A stretch of DNA of 64,000 nucleotides from Hahella chejuensis KCTC 2396 (GCF_000012985.1 NC_007645.1:3928581-3992580), one strand, 5' to 3'; counted from the first letter of the stretch, positions 23,741-35,916 are shown. Program-made: numbers and translations. The notes: generated by a model not told the origin, from the sequence alone.

Positions 23741-23810
23741 TCGCCAAACGCGCAATTTGGCGACCAGTCCATGGGCAGAGGGGGGGCATTTTCACGGCTG
23801 AGGGTGGTTA

Positions 23811-23920
23811 GTGGGTTTGGGTTAGCGCTCTGGGAGGCCCTTCGACAAGCTCAGGGCGAACGGAGGAGTGGCGCGATGACGTTTTGGTCTGCGCGCCCTA
23901 TTCTTATTTTTGCTGAGCTT
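23811..23920 (+). repeat. Dispersed repeat, long form, copy 2
   Basis: Second copy of the roughly 110-base element at 19272-19385: TTAGCGCTCTGGGAGGCCC, core CTTCGACAAGCTCAGGGC, GAACGG, GAGTGGCGCG, then GCGCGCC and a T-rich end. Same orientation. The surrounding 23634-24092 gap contains only this, the NRPS relic and no supported gene. Confidence 0.75.
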
Positions 23921-24092
23921 GTTGGCGCACCGATCAAATCTCAAGTCAAGCAGACATAGGGTTCCAACACAATATGCCCAATCTGAAATATGCCAGCTAA
24001 TGGCTCAAGACCCTTGATAATGTTTGAAGGCGTGCGCTTTTTCGCAACTATGTGAAGATGTATGCAGCACCCTCTCAAATTGAATAAGCTAG

Positions 24093-24515
24093 TTATTTCG
24101 ATTTACGAAACGCTTCAGCCATTTTTTCTAGCTTATCCATAAGAAATTCATCCCTATCAGTACCTTTAACAACCTCTGGTTGTTTCCAATTCCAGTGTTT
24201 AACAATGCTAATCAAAAGATACCAGTTAGGATTATAGAACCCAGGACAGTAAACCAAAACATATCCAGATGTACGGTAGAACTGAACCGTATAAAGGGGG
24301 AACTTTTTACCTCCACGCATAATATGTATGTGCTGCAACTCGAGATATTTTCTATTCGTAGTATGGTCATAAGGGGCGTCACGTCCAAATGTATCAGGTA
24401 AAACTCCAGTGCTCTTATACGCTCGAAAGTCATCAAAAAGAGCTTGAGCTTCTTCAGGGTCCAAAGCCTTAGCAATAAGCTTGCTCTGGAATATCTTAAC
24501 TTCTACTTTTGACAT
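24093..24515 (-). CDS. yafO: YafO-family type II toxin (mRNA interferase)
   Basis: 140 aa, close in plan to E. coli YafO (132 aa). Family features: FQSKLIAKALDPEEAQALF, the YKSTGVLPDTFGRDAPYD segment (YafO has ...DGVLPDIFGRDALYD), HIHI, a VYCPG segment, WYLLISIVKHW and a C-terminal KMAEAFR. YafO cleaves mRNA in association with the 50S ribosome during stress. ATG 24515 is used; the TTG just before is less likely. It overlaps the small gene upstream by one base and belongs to a three-gene operon with the YafN-like antitoxin. Confidence 0.88.
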   Translation of the reverse strand: MSKVEVKIFQSKLIAKALDPEEAQALFDDFRAYKSTGVLPDTFGRDAPYDHTTNRKYLELQHIHIMRGGKKFPLYTVQFYRTSGYVLVYCPGFYNPNWYLLISIVKHWNWKQPEVVKGTDRDEFLMDKLEKMAEAFRKSK

Positions 24516-24703
24516 CAAAAATCCTTTTTCCCTTTCTCATATAATACTTTCTCTGTAGTCTCACTCAGCTTCTTCAGCCTACTTTCTGTAGGCCTAAACT
24601 TCCCTTTAACAGAAGAAGAGACTTTGTCATTACTATCTTTTCGGCCATCTTCGTATATTTCGATAATTTCGTTATCTATACTTTTTATGTATTCTTTTCG
24701 CAT
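24515..24703 (-). CDS. Small gene between YafN-like antitoxin and YafO toxin
   Basis: 62 aa, highly charged, no known domain. It starts inside the end of the antitoxin gene (overlap about 19 bases) and its stop overlaps the toxin start. This tight packing suggests it is translated. In E. coli yafN and yafO are adjacent without such a gene. It may be a linker needed for coupled translation or a third component; whether the protein matters is unknown. Confidence 0.5.
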   Translation of the reverse strand: MRKEYIKSIDNEIIEIYEDGRKDSNDKVSSSVKGKFRPTESRLKKLSETTEKVLYEKGKKDF

Positions 24704-25005
24704 TCTATAAACTCTCCAAGATCATCATCTGACAAGTTTTTTAATCTTTCCGTCATGTCATCAACCATATCAGCGGTTAAATTAAACTTCCCCGGGGCGG
24801 TTTTTAGTTCAGTATTTCCACGCTGCATATACTCAACATAATTAATAATATCTTCAAAAAGCTTCGCAGGAACAGCATAAAACTGAACATCTCCTTTGGC
24901 TGTAATAGCAACAGGAGCGCCTTCACCTTTCTCTAGCGCTTCGTTTGGGTCTGAAACAAATTCTTCAACTGAAAAGGTTTTGCTACTTATGTGATTATTT
25001 GACAT
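24685..25005 (-). CDS. yafN: YafN-like antitoxin (Phd/YefM superfamily)
   Basis: 106 aa. N-terminal SKTFSVEEFVSDPNEALEKG then APVAITAKGDVQFYAVPAKLFEDI matches YafN and, more widely, Phd/YefM antitoxins, in which this part binds operator DNA. The C-terminus is polar and would wrap the toxin. It is the first gene of the antitoxin-small gene-toxin operon and probably autorepresses it. The promoter would lie at 25006-25060. Confidence 0.8.
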   Translation of the reverse strand: MSNNHISSKTFSVEEFVSDPNEALEKGEGAPVAITAKGDVQFYAVPAKLFEDIINYVEYMQRGNTELKTAPGKFNLTADMVDDMTERLKNLSDDDLGEFIECEKNT

Positions 25006-25404
25006 ATATTGCCTCCGAAATTACCTCTGGCGTTAATAGACTGCATATAGGTTTTAAGGGTAATAGTATAGTTGGAAGTCCCCTTCTAAACTATCCGCCA
25101 TTTTCTATAGATTTCGATAAACCATTACCTTTTGAGGATATTACTGTATTTGGTGAATATTAGAACACTACAATCACACTGAGCAGATGCATCAAGGACT
25201 GTTGAATGCCAGGGCGCCGTATACATCACCACATTGCGCGATTTCCTGTTAGATGAGTTTCGACATTGGTCATGTCGGAAGGCGCTGCGCTTTTCCAACC
25301 TACTTGAGATACGAGAGGATCTTTCCGCATTTTGTAAACGCTCCAAGATTCTCTCCATGGGCCAGGGAAAGGCCCGAGGCTTCCACCCCAGGGCCAAATC
25401 TAGA

Positions 25405-28400
25405 TCAGCGCTCGCCACCTCCTTCGCTTATTTCCGTCAGCAGTTTATTCAGCAGCGGCCCCAACGTTTCCAGCGTCTCCGGGGAGACGATGTCTTCGTG
25501 GTTACAGGGAATATCGTGGCGGGTCATGGTGCGAATGTAGGGCTTCCAGCTGCCTTCCACTTGCCAGTTTTCCGGTAAGGTGCGGGTGGCGACGAACATG
25601 TGAATGTCGCCGTCATAGATCGGCGTTTGCGCAGTGGATAGGAGTTTTACGGAGGCTTCGTAGTTGGCGACGATTTGTTTGAACATCACCGTTTTCTCCT
25701 GCTCGACGAAATCATCCGCCGCAGCTTCCGCGTCCAGCATGAACTGCTCCTTCTCACGCTCCACTTCCGCGTGCGCTTCTTCTTCCGTCGGGCCGCTCCA
25801 GTCCTGACCTTCCGGGGGATATGCATCCAGCAGGCCGAGGAAGGCCACGTCTTCGCCGAGCATACGCAGCTTCGCAGCCAGGCCGTGAGCGATGGTTCCG
25901 CCCAGCGAATAACCGATCAGATGATAAGGGCCACGGGGCTGAATGCGACGCAGCGTCTGCAAATGACGTTCACATACCGCATCGATATCGTCGCTGGCGG
26001 CGATGGCTCCTTGAGAGCCTGGCGACTGCAAGCCAATCAGTGGAATATGCGCAGGCAGGTGGCGCACCAGTCCGCTGTATTGCCAGGCGAATCCAGAGGC
26101 GGGATGCACACAGAACAAGGGCGCGCCGCGCCCGGCGCGCAGGTGCAAGACTTCGCCAAAGCCGGCGTTGGCGGGGTCGCGCATCGCGTTCTCGTCCGCC
26201 AATAACGTCGCCAACTGCGCCACGGTTGGCGAGGTCATAATCGTCCCGACGGAGACAGGACGCGCCAACGTCTTGCGCAGTTCCGCCGCCAGATTCATCG
26301 CCAGTAAAGAGTGGCCTCCCAGTGCGAAAAAGTCATCGTCCGCCGCCACTGTCGGCAATTTCAGAACCTGCGCAAAAACGCTCGCGATCTGGGTCTCCAA
26401 CCCCGGCCTTGGCGCCCTGCCCTGCATCCCGCCAGTCACTGCGGAAGGTTCCGGCAGGGCTTTGCGGTCCAGTTTGCCGTTGGCGCTCAGCGGGAATTCG
26501 CGCACCGGTACGATGGCGACGGGGACCATGTGGGCCGGCAGCGTTTCCGCCAGTCGGCGGCGCAGGGCGTCTGCGTCGATGTCGTCAGCATGAGGGATGA
26601 CGTAGCCGACCAGTTGACGATTGTCCGCCCCCGCCATAGCCGCCTCGCCGTTATTGATCACCCGGGCGCAAACCACCGCCCGTTTGACGTCGGGCAGGTT
26701 CTGCAAGGCGGATTCGATGTCTCCCAGCTCGATACGCTGGCCGCGAATTTTAAGCTGGTCATCGCTGCGCCCCAGGTATTCTACATCGCCGTTCGACAGC
26801 CAGCGCGCTACGTCGCCGGTGCGATACATCCGCGCGCCCTCGCCTTCGGTATCGGCGACAAAACGCGCAGCGGTCAGGTCCGGTCGTCCCAGGTAGCCAT
26901 CCGCCAACTGCGCGCCGCACAGATACAGCTCCCCCGCCACGCCGACCGGCGCCGGACGCAACCATTGATCTAGGATACGCAGCTGGGTATTCCACACCGG
27001 GCGTCCGATCGGCACACTCAAACCGGTACTTTCACGCTCTTTATCGAGTGGCCCGGAAGCCTGCTTGTAGGTGACGTCCACCGCCGCCTCCGTCGGGCCA
27101 TAGAGATTGTGCAACGGGGCGCGGATGTAGACGGAGTATAGATCCGCCAACTCACGAGTGAGCGCCTCGCCGCTACAGAACACCCGCCGCAGTCCGGCGC
27201 AGGGAACCTCGCCCAGCTCGGCGATCGCCGCCGGCAGACGGTTGACGAACGCCGCCAGCATGGACGGCACGAAGTGCAAGGTCGTCACCTTGTGACGCTC
27301 GATCAGCGCCAGCAACTCATCCGGGTCGCGGTGCGCCTCTGGCGGCGCCATATACAACGACGCTCCCACCATATGCGCCCAGAAAAACTCCCACACCGAC
27401 ACATCGAAGCTACAGGGCGTTTTCTGCAGCACCACGTCGTCGGCTTGCAACCCGTACTCCGCCTGCATCCACGCCAACCGGTTGACGATAGCGCCATGAG
27501 ACACCAGCACGCCCTTAGGATTGCCGGTGGAGCCGGAGGTGTATATCAGATAGGCGGGATGATCCGGCGTCAGCCCTGGCGCCAGCATGTCCTCGCCCTG
27601 CTCCTGCGGATACTCCTGCGCCACTTCCGCCGTCAATTGATCGAACAGCATCAGTTCTCCCATGGCGCGGAAGCGCGAGGCCTGTTCCGAAGAAGTGATG
27701 ATCAATCGCGGCGCGGCGTTGCGCACCATGTACCCCAGACGCTCATCCGGGTATCCCGTGTCCAGCGGCAGATAGGCCGCGCCGCTTTCCAGCACCGCGG
27801 TCAGGGCGATGCTCAAGCGGGCGCTTCGGGGCAAGGCCACCGCCACGATATCTCCGGTACTGACGCCAGCCCGCCGCATTTTCTGCGCCAGCGCCAGGGC
27901 CTGGGCGCGCATTTGCCGATAGCTCAGGCGATGCGTTTCATCCTCCAGCGCCACCGCATTCGGCGTCTTGCGCGCCTGTTCCGCCAGCAGCTCGCACAAG
28001 GTAGCGTTAGCCACGGCGGCGTCAGTGGCGTTGACGCCGTCAATCAGGTTACGTTCGCTTTGCGTGCGCAGGTCCACCTGGCTCCACGGCGTATCAGGGT
28101 GATACGCGAATTGCTCCAGCACCGTCAGCAAACGCTGCGCGATCACCTGCGGCTGGCTGACCGGTTCCCGATATTCAATGATCAGACGCAGACTGTCGCC
28201 GGGCAGCACCATGATGGTGAGCGGATAATGGGTGTAACCGCGATTGCGGATATGAGTCAGCCGCGCGCCGCGGTAATCCCGCGAGGTCAGCGCGCCGTCA
28301 TCCGGATAGTTCTCACTGACCAGCAAAGTATCGAACAGGGTCGAGACGCCCGCCAGCCGCTGGATGTCCGCCAGACCCAGGCAGTCATGCTCCAGCAGCG

Positions 28401-31400
28401 TCACCTGTTGCGCCTGTAACTGCTGTAACGATTCCAGCAACGTCTGCTCAGGACGAAGGCGAACGCGCACCGGTATCGTATTGCTGAACAGACCCACATG
28501 TTCCTCCAGCCCATCCACGGGGCTGAAGCGCCCTGATACCGGCGCGCCGAACACCACGTCGTCACGTCCGCTCAATGCCGCCAATACAGCGGCCCAGGCG
28601 CCCTGCATCAGCGTATTGAGGGTCAGTCCACGCTCGCGGCAGCAGGTTTGCAGGGCCTGCTCCAACGCCTTCGGCAAGGTCAGCTCCAGCTCTTTCACCT
28701 GCGCCTGGGGCGAAGCGCCTTCAAACAACAAAGTCGGTCGCGCGTCCTTCAACGCCCCGCTCCAGGCGGTGGCCGCCGCCTCAGTATCCCTGTCGCACAG
28801 GGCGCGCACCACCTGCGCATAATCGGAGCGGGTCGGCGTCAGGGTATCCGCGCCGTCGCCATACGTATGCAGAAAATCCCGCAACAGAATCGGCGTGGAC
28901 CAGCCGTCCACCACCAGATGATGGGCGGTTAAAAACAGGGTATGCCGGTTATCGCTGTGATGAATTAACCGGGCGTGCAACAGGGGCTGCGCAGGCAATG
29001 CGGCGATGTCGAAATCGCGCTCCAGTTCTTCCTGCTCCAGGCTCCATAACTCCCGCTCCAACGCCTCGCCACGCAGATCGCCCAGATAACATTGCGACCA
29101 GGGCCAGCGGCGTTCGCCGTCGATCACCAGAGGGATCAACTGCAAGGGTTGGGCGAGAACTTCCGTATCAAACGCCGCCGCCATTTGCGGATGGCGTCGC
29201 AACACCGCTTCCAGCGCGTCCCGAATCCGCTCCACGTCCAGGGTTCCGGTGAAATCCAGGCGCGTGGTGGAGTTGTATTTACTGGCGGCCTCTCCCAGCT
29301 GGGCATGAAACAGCAGCCCCTGTTGCAAAGGCAGCACCGGCAACGCCGCCGCCATGGCGCCGCAGCGGGCGCGTAAGTCGGACAACTGCCGTTCATCCAG
29401 CGCAACGCCCGCTATCACCGCTTCCGCCGCCACCAGCGTATCCGCCGCAGCGCCGGGACGATAGGCGGCGAAGTGATCCAGTTCGCGCAGATTCTCAACG
29501 ATGCGCTGATGCAGACGGCCAATCAGCCAGCGGTCATACAGGCCGTCCGCCCAGGTCCAGTTGATCGCCAGTCTGGGCTCGCCCTTGCCTTCCTCAATGA
29601 AAATATTGATTTCCAGACCGTACAACATAGACAGGTCGCCATCGATATCCACGGCGAATGCGTCTTTGAAGCGCTCCCCCAGATTGCGCGGCGTCCAGTA
29701 CCCCTCGCCGGCGCTGAAGCGTCCCAGGTAGTTGAACAGCACCTGGGGACGATGCTCGACTTCCAGCATGGCCAACTCGTCCTGGCTGGACTTATCCAGA
29801 TAGCGCAGCACGCCATAGCCCAGACCACGGTCCGGAATACGCCGCAGACTGCGCTTCACCGCCCTTACCGGCTCCGCGCTGTCCCGCTGCCCCGCCAGCA
29901 CCGCCGTCATGTCGAAAGCGACGGGATATTCCGCGGTCAGCCAGCCAACGGTGCGGGCCGGATCAATGTGCTCCTGTAAAGGCTCGCGTCCATGAGACTC
30001 CAGCGAGAAGCGCACGCCGGGCGCGGCGCGTTCTTCACAAAACGCTTTCGTCACGGCGGCCAGCAGAATTTCTTCAATCGTCGCCCGAAATGCTCCCGGC
30101 AACGTCTGTAACAGTGCGCCGGTCAGGGGAGCGTCGGCCAGGGTTCGCCACTGTTGCGCCGCGCCGTAATTGTCAGACACCGGATCAAGCGGACGCCGCG
30201 ACAACAAAGGCAGATAACCTTGCAGCATCTCCCGCCACAGCGCCATCTCGCGGCGGCGCGCGGGAATCTCTTCACTCAACGCCCGCGACCAGTCGCGCAG
30301 CGAGGTTTCTTCCGCCGCCACCTTGGGCGCGGCGCCGCCCGCCGCGGCTTCACAAGCCGTTTCCAGCTCCCGCAACAGCACCCGCCAGGACACCCCGTCG
30401 ACCACCAGATGATGCAGCGTCAGCAATAGCCATGCGTCACCTTCTCTATCGGTAATGCGCCTGGCGCGCATCATCACGCCGGCGACCGGGTCCAGCTCCG
30501 CCGCAGACGCCTCGAACAACTCGTCCGCCAGTTTGCCGAACGCCTCCGACTGCGCGCTATGCGCGACCTCCACGCGGGTGAGTATGCGGCTGTCGAGCCC
30601 CGCCTCAATGTCTTTGATCGCCAGCCCTTCCTCTGCGATATAGGCGCGCAGGGCGGGATGCGCCCATTGCAGCGCGTGCAGCGCCTCGCGCAGATGGGAC
30701 GGCTGTATGGACGCAGGAATGCGCAGCATCACCCCCTGGGCGAAACGGCGCTCCCAGCCGTAGTGCTCAGCGAACCAGCTTGGCGCCGGCAAAGGACCGA
30801 CCGGCCCCTGTATCAGACTGACGCCGCTTCCCGCCTGCTTTTTCAACGGTTGCATGGCCCGGCTCATTCGCGCCGCCGTACGCTGGGTGAAAACATCCTT
30901 GGGACGTAACTGATAACCGCTGCGGCGCAACTCGGTTCCCAGGCTCATGGCGGAGATACTGTCGCCGCCCAGGTTGAAGAAATCATCGTCGACGCATGTA
31001 TGTTCCAGGCCCAGCACCTGGGCGATGGCGGCGCACACCAGTTTTTCTTCCGCGGTGACCGGCGCTTTTCCTGTCTGACGGGATGGCGGACGAATGGTCG
31101 GCAGCGCCTGTTTGTCGATTTTGCCGTTCACGGTCAATGGCCACGCCGGCAAAATCGCCAGGGCGGACGGCATCATGTAATCCGGCAGCATTTCAGAGAG
31201 TTGGCGATACAGGCGATCGCGCAACGCCTCGTCATCATGGCGCAGCCCTTCGTTGACGGTGCAGTAGGCGGTCAAGCGATGGCTGGCGCCCGCCGTGGCC
31301 GCCGTCACTACCGCGCCGCTGACGCCCGGCAACGCCTCCAGAGCGTGCTCCACCTCGCCCAACTCCACACGGAAGCCGCGCACTTTCACCTGACGGTCGC

Positions 31401-34035
31401 TGCGGCCCACGAATTCCAGTTGTCCGTCTGGGGTCCAGCGCACCAGATCGCCGGTTCGGTACATCAGATCGCCTTGCCCTTCCGGGTCAGCCACAAAACG
31501 GGCGGCGGTCATGCCGGGTCGCGTCAGATACCCTCGCGCCAGTCCCGCGCCGGCGACATAAAGCTCGCCGGTGACGCCCTGCGGCGCATAGCGCAGCGCC
31601 TGATCCAGCACATAAATCCGGGTATTGGCGATCGGCCGTCCCACCACCGGCTGCTCCGCCGCACCGACGCCAGCGCCCAAAGCATCCACCGTATATTCAG
31701 TGGGGCCATAGAAGTTGTGTACATGCAATTTCGGATACTGCTTGACCCTGCGCCACAGCGAAGGCGGCGCCGCTTCGCTGCCGATCAGAATCAGGCAAGG
31801 GTGCGGCGCGCCTTCCCGCATCAGTCCGCAATCCAGCATCTGTTGCAACATGGAGGGCGGCACATCGAAGGCGTCGACGCCGCGTTCATGCGCCAGTTCA
31901 ACCAGGCCCTGAGCATCGCGGCGCTGTTCTTCCGTGCAGATATGCAACTCCTGTCCCAACAGCAGCCAGATCAATTGCTCCCAGGAAGCGTCGAAAGAAA
32001 ACGACGCGCTGTGGGCCGCACGCACGCGACGGCCATGCAGTTGCATCATGGCTGCGCCGTACAGGGACGCCTGATGCGATAACACTAAATTGAGCAGACT
32101 ACCGTGGGTCACCATCACGCCTTTGGGCGCGCCGGTGGAGCCGGAGGTGTATATCACATAAGCCAGATGACCGCTGCGCAACGGCTCGGCGCGTTCTTCA
32201 TCGCGAACCGGCGCGCCGGAGCGGGCGTTCACCCGTTGCGTCAACGCCGGATCATCCAGCGCCACACAGGGAACGATCGCCGCCAGGGCATCCTGCGCCG
32301 CTGCGTTGTGGACCAGCGCCAGCTTCGGGCGGGCGTCTTCGAGCATCAGCGCCAGACGCTCCGGCGGATAATCCAGATCTAAAGGAAGATAGGCCGCCCC
32401 CGCCGACAGCACCGCCAGAATAGACACCACATAGTCCACGCCTCTGGGCGCCGCAATCGCCGCCAGATCGTCCGGCGCCAGCCCTTGCGCGATCAGTTCA
32501 CGGGCCAGGCGGGCGACGCGGGAGGAAAGTTCAGCGAAGGTCAGGCTTTCATCGCCGCAGCGCAGGGCGACCTCTTGTTCGGAGACCGTTGCATTGGCCT
32601 GAAACAGGTCCAGTATGGTTTGCGTCCCGGCCGGCGTCGCCACCTGGGGTCCCACGGACCAGGTCCGTAGACGCGCCAGCTCTCCTGGCCCCAACAAAGG
32701 CAGTTCGTCGATCGACGTTTCCGGCTGACGCAATGCGGATTCCAGAAAATGCGCCAATCGCTCGCAATGCAGCCGCAACTCCTGATCCGCGTAGCGCTCC
32801 GGGTTGGCGGTCAGCTCGATCACCAGCGCGTTCTGCTCCATCCACAGCCCGAACTCCAGATCTTCCACCGGGCCGGCGGCGAGCACCTGCGTCACGCCGG
32901 GAACGCCGTCCAGGTTTAGGCCCTGATCGTAGATCTTCAGGTTAATCGTGGCGGCGTATAACCCTCTGCCGGAGCCCACCACGCCCACGTCCCGTTGCAG
33001 TTGTTCCGCATCGTAGCGCTGACGACGGCGAATGCGGGCCAGCTCCGACGTCAGACGGCGCGCCAGACTGTCGATGTCCGGCGCGCCCTCCATATCCAGT
33101 TGCACCGGCAGCACATTCACCACGGGGCCGGAGGCGTTCAGCGCCGCCGAACCCATGCGTCGCATAAAGGGCATTCCCACCACAATCCGCGTGTTTCCGG
33201 TCATCCGGCGCAAATAGGCGAACACGCCGGCCATGGCGATTTCATTCGGGTTCTGACGCGTCTCGCCCACCGTGACGAAGCGCTCCAGAGGCAGGCGCAA
33301 TCTTCGTTTGAGCGTATTGACGTTGGCGAACCCCGCCGCCATTTGTCGCTCACCCGCCGCCAGAGACACCGGCTCCGCCAGCGCGGCGGCGTAATCCCAC
33401 CAGAAGGCGCGGTCCTGAGCGAAGGCGTCGGACGCCTGATAAGTCTGATATTCCTGCACCACTTTGCCGAACGGAGTCTGACGCCCCTGGTCCGGAGCGC
33501 GTCCCTTGCGCAAGGCGTTATATATCTCGGCGATGCGGCGGGTGATGGCGGCGAAGCTGTAGCCGTCTACGCTGACGTGATGGTAACGCTGATACCAGTA
33601 CCAACGCTCAGGTCCGACTTTGATCAGCATGTGCCGATACAGCGGCTGATCCTGTTCACCCCGCCAGGGCGTTCCCAGATCCTCGTACATGATGGCGCCG
33701 GCCTGGCGTTTGGGGTCTGCTTCCGTCGTCAGATCCAGCAGGTCCGGGACATCCACATCGTCAACGCACCGGTTCATCGGCAGGCGCTGCGTTACGCCTC
33801 TGTCATCCTCAATAAAACGGGCGTGGGGAGTATCCGTCTCCGCCAGCCCCATGCGTATCGCACGCTGCAAAAGAGGCGCATCCACCGCCCCTTGTAAATC
33901 CACATAATGAGCCACCACGTAACTGTTGCGTCCCACCGCAATCTGATCGGCGAGCCAGATGCCCATTTGCGTTCCAATCAGAGGAAGTTCCACCTCCTCT
34001 GGCGCCAGAGAGTTCTTACCTGAAGTTTCTAACAC
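25405..34035 (-). CDS. NRPS for a catechol siderophore, C-A-T-E-C-A-T-TE
   Basis: 2876 aa. Order with key motifs: C domain (HHVSVDG, about 155); A1 ([11 protein letters not shown], about 630); carrier (LGGDSI, about 1020); epimerase (HHLVVDG about 1208, FNYLG about 1435); C domain (HHLVVDG about 1705); A2 ([11 protein letters not shown], about 2170); carrier (LGGHSL, about 2575); thioesterase (GYSLGG, about 2707). Aligned by hand, A2 has pocket D-V-W-H-F-S-L-V-D, the EntF serine code. A1 reads about D-A-E-D-L-G-F-V-D; its acidic residues suit Lys, Arg or Orn. With the epimerase this predicts an acyl-D-basic-L-Ser unit, as in chrysobactin or vanchrobactin; the thioesterase could release or oligomerise it. 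The start is GTG with GGAAGG upstream. Last gene of the fes-like/mbtH operon. Confidence 0.93.
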   Translation of the reverse strand: MLETSGKNSLAPEEVELPLIGTQMGIWLADQIAVGRNSYVVAHYVDLQGAVDAPLLQRAIRMGLAETDTPHARFIEDDRGVTQRLPMNRCVDDVDVPDLLDLTTEADPKRQAGAIMYEDLGTPWRGEQDQPLYRHMLIKVGPERWYWYQRYHHVSVDGYSFAAITRRIAEIYNALRKGRAPDQGRQTPFGKVVQEYQTYQASDAFAQDRAFWWDYAAALAEPVSLAAGERQMAAGFANVNTLKRRLRLPLERFVTVGETRQNPNEIAMAGVFAYLRRMTGNTRIVVGMPFMRRMGSAALNASGPVVNVLPVQLDMEGAPDIDSLARRLTSELARIRRRQRYDAEQLQRDVGVVGSGRGLYAATINLKIYDQGLNLDGVPGVTQVLAAGPVEDLEFGLWMEQNALVIELTANPERYADQELRLHCERLAHFLESALRQPETSIDELPLLGPGELARLRTWSVGPQVATPAGTQTILDLFQANATVSEQEVALRCGDESLTFAELSSRVARLARELIAQGLAPDDLAAIAAPRGVDYVVSILAVLSAGAAYLPLDLDYPPERLALMLEDARPKLALVHNAAAQDALAAIVPCVALDDPALTQRVNARSGAPVRDEERAEPLRSGHLAYVIYTSGSTGAPKGVMVTHGSLLNLVLSHQASLYGAAMMQLHGRRVRAAHSASFSFDASWEQLIWLLLGQELHICTEEQRRDAQGLVELAHERGVDAFDVPPSMLQQMLDCGLMREGAPHPCLILIGSEAAPPSLWRRVKQYPKLHVHNFYGPTEYTVDALGAGVGAAEQPVVGRPIANTRIYVLDQALRYAPQGVTGELYVAGAGLARGYLTRPGMTAARFVADPEGQGDLMYRTGDLVRWTPDGQLEFVGRSDRQVKVRGFRVELGEVEHALEALPGVSGAVVTAATAGASHRLTAYCTVNEGLRHDDEALRDRLYRQLSEMLPDYMMPSALAILPAWPLTVNGKIDKQALPTIRPPSRQTGKAPVTAEEKLVCAAIAQVLGLEHTCVDDDFFNLGGDSISAMSLGTELRRSGYQLRPKDVFTQRTAARMSRAMQPLKKQAGSGVSLIQGPVGPLPAPSWFAEHYGWERRFAQGVMLRIPASIQPSHLREALHALQWAHPALRAYIAEEGLAIKDIEAGLDSRILTRVEVAHSAQSEAFGKLADELFEASAAELDPVAGVMMRARRITDREGDAWLLLTLHHLVVDGVSWRVLLRELETACEAAAGGAAPKVAAEETSLRDWSRALSEEIPARRREMALWREMLQGYLPLLSRRPLDPVSDNYGAAQQWRTLADAPLTGALLQTLPGAFRATIEEILLAAVTKAFCEERAAPGVRFSLESHGREPLQEHIDPARTVGWLTAEYPVAFDMTAVLAGQRDSAEPVRAVKRSLRRIPDRGLGYGVLRYLDKSSQDELAMLEVEHRPQVLFNYLGRFSAGEGYWTPRNLGERFKDAFAVDIDGDLSMLYGLEINIFIEEGKGEPRLAINWTWADGLYDRWLIGRLHQRIVENLRELDHFAAYRPGAAADTLVAAEAVIAGVALDERQLSDLRARCGAMAAALPVLPLQQGLLFHAQLGEAASKYNSTTRLDFTGTLDVERIRDALEAVLRRHPQMAAAFDTEVLAQPLQLIPLVIDGERRWPWSQCYLGDLRGEALERELWSLEQEELERDFDIAALPAQPLLHARLIHHSDNRHTLFLTAHHLVVDGWSTPILLRDFLHTYGDGADTLTPTRSDYAQVVRALCDRDTEAAATAWSGALKDARPTLLFEGASPQAQVKELELTLPKALEQALQTCCRERGLTLNTLMQGAWAAVLAALSGRDDVVFGAPVSGRFSPVDGLEEHVGLFSNTIPVRVRLRPEQTLLESLQQLQAQQVTLLEHDCLGLADIQRLAGVSTLFDTLLVSENYPDDGALTSRDYRGARLTHIRNRGYTHYPLTIMVLPGDSLRLIIEYREPVSQPQVIAQRLLTVLEQFAYHPDTPWSQVDLRTQSERNLIDGVNATDAAVANATLCELLAEQARKTPNAVALEDETHRLSYRQMRAQALALAQKMRRAGVSTGDIVAVALPRSARLSIALTAVLESGAAYLPLDTGYPDERLGYMVRNAAPRLIITSSEQASRFRAMGELMLFDQLTAEVAQEYPQEQGEDMLAPGLTPDHPAYLIYTSGSTGNPKGVLVSHGAIVNRLAWMQAEYGLQADDVVLQKTPCSFDVSVWEFFWAHMVGASLYMAPPEAHRDPDELLALIERHKVTTLHFVPSMLAAFVNRLPAAIAELGEVPCAGLRRVFCSGEALTRELADLYSVYIRAPLHNLYGPTEAAVDVTYKQASGPLDKERESTGLSVPIGRPVWNTQLRILDQWLRPAPVGVAGELYLCGAQLADGYLGRPDLTAARFVADTEGEGARMYRTGDVARWLSNGDVEYLGRSDDQLKIRGQRIELGDIESALQNLPDVKRAVVCARVINNGEAAMAGADNRQLVGYVIPHADDIDADALRRRLAETLPAHMVPVAIVPVREFPLSANGKLDRKALPEPSAVTGGMQGRAPRPGLETQIASVFAQVLKLPTVAADDDFFALGGHSLLAMNLAAELRKTLARPVSVGTIMTSPTVAQLATLLADENAMRDPANAGFGEVLHLRAGRGAPLFCVHPASGFAWQYSGLVRHLPAHIPLIGLQSPGSQGAIAASDDIDAVCERHLQTLRRIQPRGPYHLIGYSLGGTIAHGLAAKLRMLGEDVAFLGLLDAYPPEGQDWSGPTEEEAHAEVEREKEQFMLDAEAAADDFVEQEKTVMFKQIVANYEASVKLLSTAQTPIYDGDIHMFVATRTLPENWQVEGSWKPYIRTMTRHDIPCNHEDIVSPETLETLGPLLNKLLTEISEGGGER

Positions 34036-34204
34036 AATGCCTTCCCTCTTGTCGGCCGGATAAATTCGAATCGGGAGTGTTGGGACAGACGCTCTACGGC
34101 GTCGTTAATAACCAGACGCATCAATGCGTCGGCGCGGCCACTAGCCGCGCGGGACAGGGCCCGACATACTCAGGGCCTGTCGTTTTCAGACAGCAGGAAA
34201 AACG

Positions 34205-34426
34205 TTACTTGTCTGCGGGATGAGCAGGTAATCGGGGGCGGATGTCGGTCCAGTTCTGCTCGATATAGTGAATACACTCAGCGCGCCTGGCCGGCCCCAG
34301 CACATTGCGCCAACCGGGGGGAACCGAGGTGATTTGCGGCCAAAGACTGTACTGCCCCCGGCTGTTGATCAGCACCAGGAAAGGCAGGGATTCGTCGTCA
34401 AATGGATTGGGCTGTTCTGTATTCAT
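34205..34426 (-). CDS. MbtH-like protein
   Basis: 73 aa with the full family signature: NPFDDE at the start, FLVLINSRGQYSLWP, VPPGWRN and ECIHYIEQNWTDIRP. MbtH-like proteins bind adenylation domains and are needed for folding or activity of many NRPS enzymes. AAGGAG stands before the ATG. It lies between the esterase gene and the NRPS gene and surely serves the latter. Confidence 0.95.
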   Translation of the reverse strand: MNTEQPNPFDDESLPFLVLINSRGQYSLWPQITSVPPGWRNVLGPARRAECIHYIEQNWTDIRPRLPAHPADK

Positions 34427-34479
34427 AGATGGGTCTCCTTTAATGCAATCGGCCGCCGCGGCGGCGTCTGATTAATCCG

Positions 34480-35916
34480 TCAGTCAGGTTGTTCCAGCAG
34501 CCAGCGCAGGCCTTCTATGAGTCCGCCGCGCCAGCAGAGCCAGTCGTGACCGCCTTCGAACAATTGGTAATTCACGTGATGGCCGGCGCGTTCAAGCTCT
34601 ATGCGCAGGGTTTCGTTGAGGTCGATCATCACATCCTCCCGCGCGCCGACTTCCTGATAAATGCGCAGCGGCCGGGCGCTGAGGCGGCCTTGCGCCAGTT
34701 GCTCCGCCAGCGCGCCGCGTTCTCCGGGTCGACGCACTGCGCACTGCCCCAGGGGCGCGTGCAGCAGCTCCACGTAGGGCCACCAGAAGGAGCCGGACTG
34801 GCTAAGCACACAGCCGAAACGCTCGGAAAACGCCAGTCCGGCGTACATCGCCGCCAGTCCCCCAAAGCTTTGCCCCGCCACAATAGTGTCCATGGCGCGA
34901 CTGGAGAATGGCGTCACCGTAGCCGCCAGCGGGATAAGTTCATCCTGCACCGCTTCCCAGAAGCGGGGGTTACAGCAGAGCTCTTCGCTGCGCCGTTCGC
35001 CGTCGATGGAGTCGATCATCACATAGACGGCGGGAGGCAACGCGCCCTGCCGGGTTTCATATTGCAGGGCGGAAAACGCCGGCATGCGGGTCGCCCAGTG
35101 TTGCCCGTCGAGCAGAATGACAAGAGGACGTCGGCGAGGGTCAATATTGTCGCCCTGCGCCTCTTCCGGGCTGAACACCCAGATTTTGCGGCGATTGCCC
35201 AGGGTCTCGCTGTTCCAGTACAGCTCCTGCAGCATCGCGCCGCCGTCATCGCCAAAGCTCCCTTCGCCGGCATCCACCCAAGACCAGGCGGTTTGCGCCG
35301 GCGCCTGCGGCAGATGCAGGGCGGACGCCGCGCCGCCCCAGCCTGCGCTATAGGGCCGCTGGGGATTCAGCGGATCGGCGATGGCCTGACTCATCACATC
35401 CCGCCACCACACCCGCTGGCTCATGCGCCGGCGCTCTTCGCTACCGCTCCACCGGGGCGGCAGATAATCCTTCGTGACAGGGGCCAATGCATAGGTTCCC
35501 CGCCAGTTGGCCGATAAGGTCGTCCGCCAGCGCCACACATCCGTCCCGGCGATGCGCTCCAGGCTTTGTGGATTAGGGCTGCGGTGATTGGTGACGGAGT
35601 TGACGTCGATATACACGCGCCGAACAGGCGAACGGCTTTCGTCTCCATGAGGGTCGCGCCAGATAAAGGTGACGCGCGCCTGGCTGGCGTCAATGGACTC
35701 CACCAGGGGCGTTCCCTTCTGTTGCAATGAGCGCCACCAGAGATCGTCGCCAATAACGCCCGGCAGTCCGAATACGTCGAATTCCGTGGACGCCTGCGGC
35801 AGCGTGGTTGACGACGCCAATGTGCTTGACGACGCCAGTGTGGCGGGCGGTCGTTGCGCGCTGGATGATTTTTGTGGGATTGGGACCGGCATTCTGCGGT
35901 CAATGGCCTCGGACAT
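34480..35916 (-). CDS. Fes-like ferric-siderophore esterase
   Basis: About 478 aa. An N-terminal enterochelin-esterase domain includes WWRSLQQKGTPLVE, VTFIWRDP and TDVWRWRTTL. A C-terminal esterase D-like alpha/beta hydrolase includes the nucleophile motif GQSFGG and a final GGHDWLCWR with the catalytic His. Fes hydrolyses serine esters of catecholate siderophores in the cytoplasm to free iron, so its presence argues that the product of this locus has Ser-ester bonds (an oligomer). The start at 35916 has GGAAGGTG upstream; several ATGs from 35970 on would give a longer, repetitive Met-Glu leader. First gene of the minus-strand siderophore operon. Confidence 0.87.
   Translation of the reverse strand: MSEAIDRRMPVPIPQKSSSAQRPPATLASSSTLASSTTLPQASTEFDVFGLPGVIGDDLWWRSLQQKGTPLVESIDASQARVTFIWRDPHGDESRSPVRRVYIDVNSVTNHRSPNPQSLERIAGTDVWRWRTTLSANWRGTYALAPVTKDYLPPRWSGSEERRRMSQRVWWRDVMSQAIADPLNPQRPYSAGWGGAASALHLPQAPAQTAWSWVDAGEGSFGDDGGAMLQELYWNSETLGNRRKIWVFSPEEAQGDNIDPRRRPLVILLDGQHWATRMPAFSALQYETRQGALPPAVYVMIDSIDGERRSEELCCNPRFWEAVQDELIPLAATVTPFSSRAMDTIVAGQSFGGLAAMYAGLAFSERFGCVLSQSGSFWWPYVELLHAPLGQCAVRRPGERGALAEQLAQGRLSARPLRIYQEVGAREDVMIDLNETLRIELERAGHHVNYQLFEGGHDWLCWRGGLIEGLRWLLEQPD

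Noticed and set aside
25125-25418. 97-codon minus-strand frame between the NRPS stop and the yafN-like gene
   Set aside because: No ribosome site and no domain; part of it is in the rearranged flank of the NRPS gene.
25675-33907. Many long plus-strand open frames opposite the NRPS gene (for example 27274-28419 and 31000-32082)
   Set aside because: They follow from GC-rich codon bias of the NRPS gene on the minus strand and have no family features.
34489-35517. 342-codon plus-strand frame opposite the Fes-like gene
   Set aside because: Antisense shadow of the esterase gene; Arg/Pro/Ala-rich text with no domain.
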